Assembly: GCA_051646185.1 (NCBI GenBank) | Contig: JBOFCS010000063.1 | Coordinates: forward strand, 1-10,258 | Origin: JBOFCS01 sp051646185 | GTDB taxonomy: Bacteria; Actinomycetota; Actinomycetes; Mycobacteriales; Mycobacteriaceae | Length of the DNA stretch: 10,258 nucleotides | Direction: 5' to 3' | In this document: positions 6,085 through 10,258 of the stretch, piece by piece | How the letters are laid out: each line of letters opens with the position of its first letter | How positions within the stretch are numbered: position 1 is the stretch's first letter | Position numbers and translations under genes: made by a program | Notes under the pieces: model-generated | The model's input: the letters and a program-made list of their open reading frames with translations, nothing else | Databases searched by the model: none | Told to the model about the DNA's origin: nothing

Positions 6085-6100
6085 GCTATTTATCAATAGC
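6085..6100. repeat. Inverted repeat upstream of dnaJ2
   Basis: GCTATT and AATAGC form a 6-bp stem with a 4-base loop, 29 bases before the dnaJ2 start. It lies in the AT-rich 103-base gap between hrcA and dnaJ2, which probably carries a promoter, although no clear -10/-35 pair can be seen. It matches neither CIRCE nor the HspR HAIR motif (CTTGAGT-N7-ACTCAAG). Confidence 0.3.
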
Positions 6101-6129
6101 GAACGACATAGACAAGGATGTAAGAAAAA

Positions 6130-7290
6130 GTGGCACGGGACTATTACGGGATTCTTGGAGTCAACAAAGGGGCTAGTGACCAAGAGTTAAAACGGGCATA
6201 TCGCAAGCTTGCTCGTGAACTGCATCCTGATGTCAATCCGGACGAGCAAGCACAGGCGCGTTTTAAAGAAGTGAGCACCGCCTATGAAGTGCTCACCGAT
6301 CCAGAAAAACGTCGCATAGTGGACCTTGGTGGCGACCCATTGGAAAGTGGTGGGGCCGGTGGAGGTTTTGGGGGTCAAGGTTTTGGCGGTGGTCTTGGTG
6401 ACGTATTTGAAGCATTTTTTGGTGGCGGTGGTGGTGGCGGGTCCCGTGGGCCACGTGGTCGTGTGCAACCGGGATCTGATGCGTTGCTTAAGGTTCGGTT
6501 AGACCTTGAAGAATGCGCTCAAGGAGTGAGCAAACAGATCACAGTGGATACCGCGATTCTCTGTGATTTATGTGCAGGTAAAGGTACCCACGGAGCTTCC
6601 CAACCCATTAGCTGTGAAACCTGTAATGGTGCAGGAGAAGTTCAGTCGGTCCAGCGATCCTTCCTTGGTCAGGTGATGACTTCTCGTCCTTGTCCTACTT
6701 GTCGTGGTGCTGGTGTGACTATCCCAGACCCTTGCCGTAAGTGCGGGGGAGATGGGCGAGTGAGATCACGGCGCGATATCACGGTAAAGGTTCCAGCTGG
6801 TGTTGGTGATGGCATGCGGATTCGCCTTGCTAGTCAGGGTGAAGTGGGTCCGGGAGGAGGGAGCCCGGGTGATCTCTATGTTGAGGTTCACGAAAAGCCG
6901 CACCAGGTGTTTGTTCGTGATGGTGATGATTTGCACTGCACCATTCGAGTACCGATGGCCGAAGCTGCTTTAGGCACTGAGCTCAGTGTGGACTCCATTA
7001 TGGATGGACCAGTAACTGTCACAATAGAACCAGGAACTCAGCCTGGTTCGGTATCTGTATTACGTGGACATGGTATGCCACATTTGCGTTCTGGAACACG
7101 TGGAAATTTACATGCTCATCTTGATGTAGTGATTCCTGCAAAATTAGATCAACGACAGACAGAGTTATTACGTGAATTGGCTGGCTTACGCCTTAAAGAC
7201 AAAGCTGAAGTAGTCACTTCTGCCACTGCTAGTAGTGGTGGGTTGTTCTCACGGTTACGGGAAGCATTTACTGGTCAGGCGCATCGCTGA
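6130..7290 (+). CDS. dnaJ2: Chaperone protein DnaJ (DnaJ2 type)
   Basis: This is an Hsp40 co-chaperone that stimulates the ATPase of DnaK and presents unfolded substrates. All domains of a type I DnaJ are present in 386 residues. The J domain spans about 1-70 with HPD at 32-34. The Gly/Phe-rich linker runs from about 67 to 110 and includes a run of seven glycines. The zinc-finger domain has four CxxC motifs (C145/C148, C162/C165, C188/C191, C202/C205). A C-terminal substrate-binding domain follows. The phrase KRRIVDLGGDPLE and the position right after hrcA match the second DnaJ of mycobacteria rather than the dnaK-linked copy. The start is GTG 6130, with AAGGA 11 bases upstream, a slightly long spacing. 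Its last base overlaps the rsmE ATG. Confidence 0.95.
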   Translation: MARDYYGILGVNKGASDQELKRAYRKLARELHPDVNPDEQAQARFKEVSTAYEVLTDPEKRRIVDLGGDPLESGGAGGGFGGQGFGGGLGDVFEAFFGGGGGGGSRGPRGRVQPGSDALLKVRLDLEECAQGVSKQITVDTAILCDLCAGKGTHGASQPISCETCNGAGEVQSVQRSFLGQVMTSRPCPTCRGAGVTIPDPCRKCGGDGRVRSRRDITVKVPAGVGDGMRIRLASQGEVGPGGGSPGDLYVEVHEKPHQVFVRDGDDLHCTIRVPMAEAALGTELSVDSIMDGPVTVTIEPGTQPGSVSVLRGHGMPHLRSGTRGNLHAHLDVVIPAKLDQRQTELLRELAGLRLKDKAEVVTSATASSGGLFSRLREAFTGQAHR

Positions 7291-8048
7291 TGGCGGCAAC
7301 CATCTTCTATCTTAATCCGTTACCGACGGGTAGGGTTGCTCTTCTTGATGGTCCCGAAGGTAGACATGCGGCGACGGTGCGTCGTATAGGAGTTGGTGAG
7401 CGCTTAATACTCAGCGACGGCAGGGGTGCTTACGTTCGGGCAGCGGTGACTGCGGTTTTTAAAGACAGTCTTGAATTGGCATTGTCTGAGCGGCAATTCT
7501 TTGCTCCTCCTATGTTGAAAGTAACAGTGGTGCAGGCTCTTCCAAAGTCTGATCGGTCAGAACTTGCAGTTGAACTTGCGGTCGAAGCTGGTGCTGACGC
7601 CATCATTCCCTGGCAAGCATCACGATGCGTCGCGCGCTGGCTGGATGTAAAAGCAACAAAAGGGGTGTTGCGTTGGCAAGCGGTGGCCGCTGCGGCGGCT
7701 AAACAATCACGCCGACCCTATATTCCCGATATTTTTTCCTTGGTATCAACTTCTGAATTAACGAATTACGTACAGAAACAATGTGAATCAGGTGCTCTTG
7801 TGGCAGTTTTGCATGAAGATGCAACTGAACCTTTGGCCTCGCTTCCCTATGATTCAGCATCCGAATTGACCTTAATCGTTGGCCCAGAAGGCGGGGTTAG
7901 TGTTGAGGAAGTCCAGCAGTTAACAACTGTCGGCGCACGTTTGGTGCGACTTGGCCCAACAGTGCTGCGCACCTCTACTGCGGCGGCGGTAGCTCTCGGC
8001 GCTTTGGGTGCTACTACCGATCGTTGGGACAGGGCTCCGCTACAGTGA
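7290..8048 (+). CDS. rsmE: 16S rRNA (uracil(1498)-N3)-methyltransferase RsmE
   Basis: RsmE methylates N3 of U1498 in 16S rRNA of the 30S subunit using SAM. The 252-residue protein has an N-terminal PUA-like RNA-binding part (about 1-75) and a C-terminal SPOUT (trefoil-knot) methyltransferase domain. The SAM-binding knot signatures are LIVGPEGGVSVEEV at about 195-208 and RLGPTVLRTSTAAAVALGAL at 220-239. Length is normal for the family. The ATG at 7290 shares its A with the dnaJ2 stop (TGATG), so translation is probably coupled, and no separate strong ribosome binding site is seen. The pairing of dnaJ with rsmE is widely conserved in actinobacteria and firmicutes. Confidence 0.94.
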   Translation: MAATIFYLNPLPTGRVALLDGPEGRHAATVRRIGVGERLILSDGRGAYVRAAVTAVFKDSLELALSERQFFAPPMLKVTVVQALPKSDRSELAVELAVEAGADAIIPWQASRCVARWLDVKATKGVLRWQAVAAAAAKQSRRPYIPDIFSLVSTSELTNYVQKQCESGALVAVLHEDATEPLASLPYDSASELTLIVGPEGGVSVEEVQQLTTVGARLVRLGPTVLRTSTAAAVALGALGATTDRWDRAPLQ

Positions 8049-8076
8049 AATCTGGGGAAAGGCAGGGTAGGCGACA

Positions 8077-8841
8077 ATGACTGGTCGGATTATGCTCGCC
8101 TACGGTGAGCATTCAGAACAGTTTGGCCATTTGTATTTACCCGAGGAACTCGATGGTAACCCGGTGCCTGTGGTCATGGTTGTTCATGGTGGTTTTTGGA
8201 GCGGTCAATATCGATTAAACTTGAGTACTTCACTTGCAATTGCCTTGCGACAGAAAGGTTTTGCAGTATGGAATATTGAATATCGTCGAGTTGATGCCGG
8301 TGGGGGTTGGCCACATACTGTGATAGACGTTAAGGCGGCTTGGTTAGCTTTGTCTGGGTTGGTGGCAAAGTGCGCTACTGAGCAAGGGGTGAATCTTGAT
8401 CTGTCCGCTATTAATGTGGTTGGGTATTCAGCCGGTGGACAGTTAGCCCTGTGGTTGGCTGGGCAAGAAGATCTGCCGATGAGGCCAGTGCATGTAGTAG
8501 CTCAGGCTGGCGCGCTTGATCTGGTGGGTGCTGGACAGGCTAAACATCCGTTGCTTGAGGCGTTTATTGGTACAAGTTATACGGACAATCCGCAGTTATA
8601 CCACCAGCTATCCCCGCTGCACCTACTTCCACTGGGGTTGCCAACTACAGTGATTCACGGAGAATTGGATGAGCAGGTTCCGGTAGAGGTGTCACGCCGA
8701 TACGCCATAGCCGCAGCTGCGGCGGGGGATGCGTGTGAGTTGATTGTTATTGAAGGGGAGAATCATGTAGATTTTTTGGACCCTTCCACTCAATGTTTTG
8801 CTGCTTCTGTTGCTGCAGTACTGATGCATTACGGTAAATAG
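8077..8841 (+). CDS. Alpha/beta hydrolase, carboxylesterase/formamidase-like
   Basis: This is a cytoplasmic alpha/beta hydrolase-fold enzyme with 254 residues and no signal peptide. The oxyanion-hole motif HGG is at 37-39, followed by FWSG. The nucleophile is S118 in GYSAGG. The acid is probably D198 in GELDEQVP, and the histidine is H230 in GENHVDF, completing a catalytic triad in the usual order. The HGGFW motif near the start and the overall size resemble small esterases and kynurenine formamidase-like enzymes of the BD-FAE group, but the substrate cannot be told. It starts 28 bases after rsmE and is probably co-transcribed. In M. tuberculosis, as I remember, different genes fill this slot, so it may be a lineage-specific member of the block. 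Confidence 0.88.
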   Translation: MTGRIMLAYGEHSEQFGHLYLPEELDGNPVPVVMVVHGGFWSGQYRLNLSTSLAIALRQKGFAVWNIEYRRVDAGGGWPHTVIDVKAAWLALSGLVAKCATEQGVNLDLSAINVVGYSAGGQLALWLAGQEDLPMRPVHVVAQAGALDLVGAGQAKHPLLEAFIGTSYTDNPQLYHQLSPLHLLPLGLPTTVIHGELDEQVPVEVSRRYAIAAAAAGDACELIVIEGENHVDFLDPSTQCFAASVAAVLMHYGK

Positions 8842-8943
8842 CCCAGTTCTTTGAGGAAATTCAGATGGTGTTGCCTGTGACCTGGCGGTAGACTGTCGTT
8901 GTATCAAGATAGATGAGACCGGAAAGCAGGCCTTAGATTCTAC

Positions 8944-10005
8944 GTGAGTGAGCACAGTAAGCATGACCGTAAGCAAGCCGTCACTGCAGTCAGTTCCAGG
9001 ATGGAAATTGCAGCGGAAACTGTTTTTGGTCTATTAGGGTCAACAGATCAAAATCTCCGAGTACTAGAAGAAGAATTAGACGCAGATATTCATGTGCGTG
9101 GCAATATCATTAGCCTGTCAGGTCTTCCTTCAGAGGTAGCCCTAGCTGAGCGTCTTATTGGCGAATTAGTCACTCTGGTTAGTCGTGGGCAAAATCTAAG
9201 TCCCGATGCGATCCGTCGTTCAGTCACTATGATGACGCAGGAACCTGCACAGGTAGGAGAGTCCCCGGCTGCGGTGCTGAGTTTGGATATTTTGTCCAGA
9301 CGCGGCAAGACGATTCGTCCTAAAACGCTCAATCAGAAGCGTTATGTTGACGCCATCGATGCCAATACAATCGTTTTTGGAATCGGTCCGGCTGGCACGG
9401 GTAAGACTTACCTAGCAATGGCTAAAGCAGTCCAGGCGTTGCAGACAAAACAGGTGACCCGGATCATCCTCACTCGCCCGGCGGTTGAGGCTGGGGAGCG
9501 CCTAGGGTTTTTGCCGGGGACCTTAAATGACAAAATTGATCCGTATTTGCGACCACTTTATGATGCCTTACATGACATGATGGACCCTGAAGCAATTCCA
9601 AAGTTGATGGCATCAGGGGTAATTGAGGTAGCACCGCTTGCATATATGAGAGGTCGTACCCTTAACGACGCTTTCATCATTTTAGATGAGGCACAGAACA
9701 CTACGGCTGAGCAGATGAAGATGTTTTTGACTCGGCTAGGCTTTGGTTCCAAAATTGTGGTGACCGGAGATGTGACTCAGGTGGATTTACCCGGTGGAGC
9801 AAGATCAGGTTTACGAGCTGCCTCAGATATTCTCCAGGGCATAACCGATATTCACTTTGCAACTTTGACGAGTACCGATGTGGTTCGGCATCGATTAGTT
9901 GCTGACATTGTTGATGCTTACGCTCGGCTGGAAGAATACCAACCAGAAGTAGCGGCTAATCATGGTCGGCGACATCCTTCGGGTGCCCGGGCGTCACGCC
10001 GATGA
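8944..10005 (+). CDS. phoH: PhoH family ATPase (PhoH1-like)
   Basis: This is a cytoplasmic P-loop ATPase of the PhoH family. The exact role is unsettled, with RNA-related or helicase-like functions proposed, and the fixed link with ybeY points to RNA metabolism. The 353 residues match the usual length. An N-terminal KH-like region (about 20-85) contains EELDADIHVRGN. The ATPase core has Walker A GPAGTGKT at 148-155, Walker B FIILDEAQN at 244-252 (D248, E249), and the sensor-like VVTGDVTQVDLPGGARSGL at 272-290. GTG 8944 is chosen because it gives full family length, and the next ATG at 9001 would drop 19 poorly conserved residues. No strong ribosome binding site is visible. The 102-base gap before it may hold a promoter, but I see no convincing one. 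Confidence 0.94.
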   Translation: MSEHSKHDRKQAVTAVSSRMEIAAETVFGLLGSTDQNLRVLEEELDADIHVRGNIISLSGLPSEVALAERLIGELVTLVSRGQNLSPDAIRRSVTMMTQEPAQVGESPAAVLSLDILSRRGKTIRPKTLNQKRYVDAIDANTIVFGIGPAGTGKTYLAMAKAVQALQTKQVTRIILTRPAVEAGERLGFLPGTLNDKIDPYLRPLYDALHDMMDPEAIPKLMASGVIEVAPLAYMRGRTLNDAFIILDEAQNTTAEQMKMFLTRLGFGSKIVVTGDVTQVDLPGGARSGLRAASDILQGITDIHFATLTSTDVVRHRLVADIVDAYARLEEYQPEVAANHGRRHPSGARASRR

Positions 10006-10027
10006 TGGTACAAGGGAAAATCGACCT

Positions 10028-10258
10028 ATGAGCATTGAGGTTTCCAACGAATCGGGAATGGATATTTCCGAAGAAGATTTAATGAGCGTTGCTCGTTTTG
10101 TGATAGCAAAAATGGATGTTCATCCGGCTGCGGAGCTTTCTATGGTGCTAGTGGACTCAGCAGTAATGGCTGAACTTCACCTACGGTGGATGGATCTACC
10201 AGGTCCTACCGATGTTATGAGCTTTCCGATGGATGAATTGGAACCTGGTGGCCGCCCA
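10028..10258 (+). CDS. ybeY: Endoribonuclease YbeY, 3' end cut off by window edge
   Basis: YbeY is a zinc-dependent single-strand endoribonuclease needed for 16S rRNA 3'-end maturation and ribosome quality control. The 77 codons seen are the N-terminal half of a protein of about 175 residues in this order. The region RWMDLPGPTDVMSFPMDE (about 54-71) is the conserved core typical of the family. The zinc-binding HGxLHLxGYDH motif should lie further on, beyond the window. ATG 10028 follows phoH by 22 bases, with AAGGGA about 10 bases upstream as a likely ribosome binding site. phoH-ybeY is a near-universal operon, which supports both calls. Confidence 0.93.
   Translation, partial: MSIEVSNESGMDISEEDLMSVARFVIAKMDVHPAAELSMVLVDSAVMAELHLRWMDLPGPTDVMSFPMDELEPGGRP

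Noticed and set aside
4855..6129. CIRCE or HAIR heat-shock operators near hrcA/dnaJ2
   Set aside because: I looked for TTAGCACTC-N9-GAGTGCTAA and CTTGAGT-N7-ACTCAAG and found neither.
6187..6468. Minus-strand ORF of 93 codons across the dnaJ2 J and Gly-rich regions
   Set aside because: It arises from the repetitive Gly codons read in reverse, and the dnaJ2 frame is certain.

Overview
The window looks like chromosomal housekeeping DNA from an actinobacterium of the order Mycobacteriales (Mycobacterium/Nocardia/Rhodococcus relatives). The gene order hemW, Rv2375-like gene, hrcA, dnaJ2, rsmE, phoH, ybeY matches the M. tuberculosis neighbourhood as I remember it. The sulfite reductase is the mycobacterial SirA/NirA type, and the sulfur operon is preceded by an actinobacterial cysteine leader peptide. 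Base composition is roughly half G+C by eye, which is low for this order. I see no mobile element, CRISPR array, rRNA or tRNA.

Region 1 (1-3240, minus strand) is an assimilatory sulfate reduction operon. It reads leader peptide, then sirA (ferredoxin sulfite reductase), cysH (Fe-S APS reductase) and cysD (sulfate adenylyltransferase small subunit, cut by the window edge). Together they take sulfate through APS and sulfite to sulfide for cysteine. The roughly 200-base leader holds a short ORF with three near-consecutive cysteine codons, and a hairpin that could hide the sirA ribosome binding site. This arrangement fits cysteine-responsive attenuation.

Region 2 (3341-4848) has hemW (radical SAM haem chaperone) on the plus strand, converging on a small conserved gene of unknown function. 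That small gene is divergent from hrcA.

Region 3 (4986-10258, plus strand) is the hrcA-dnaJ2-rsmE-alpha/beta hydrolase-phoH-ybeY block, covering heat-shock repression and chaperone, 16S rRNA methylation, an unassigned hydrolase, a PhoH ATPase and the YbeY endoribonuclease (cut by the right edge). The standout here is a perfect 18-bp inverted repeat inside hrcA. It coincides with a few residues that, from memory, homologues lack, and it looks like the scar of a template-switch insertion.

Most of the window is ordinary. The two points most worth following are the unannotated Cys-rich leader peptide with its RNA structures and the palindromic insertion in hrcA.
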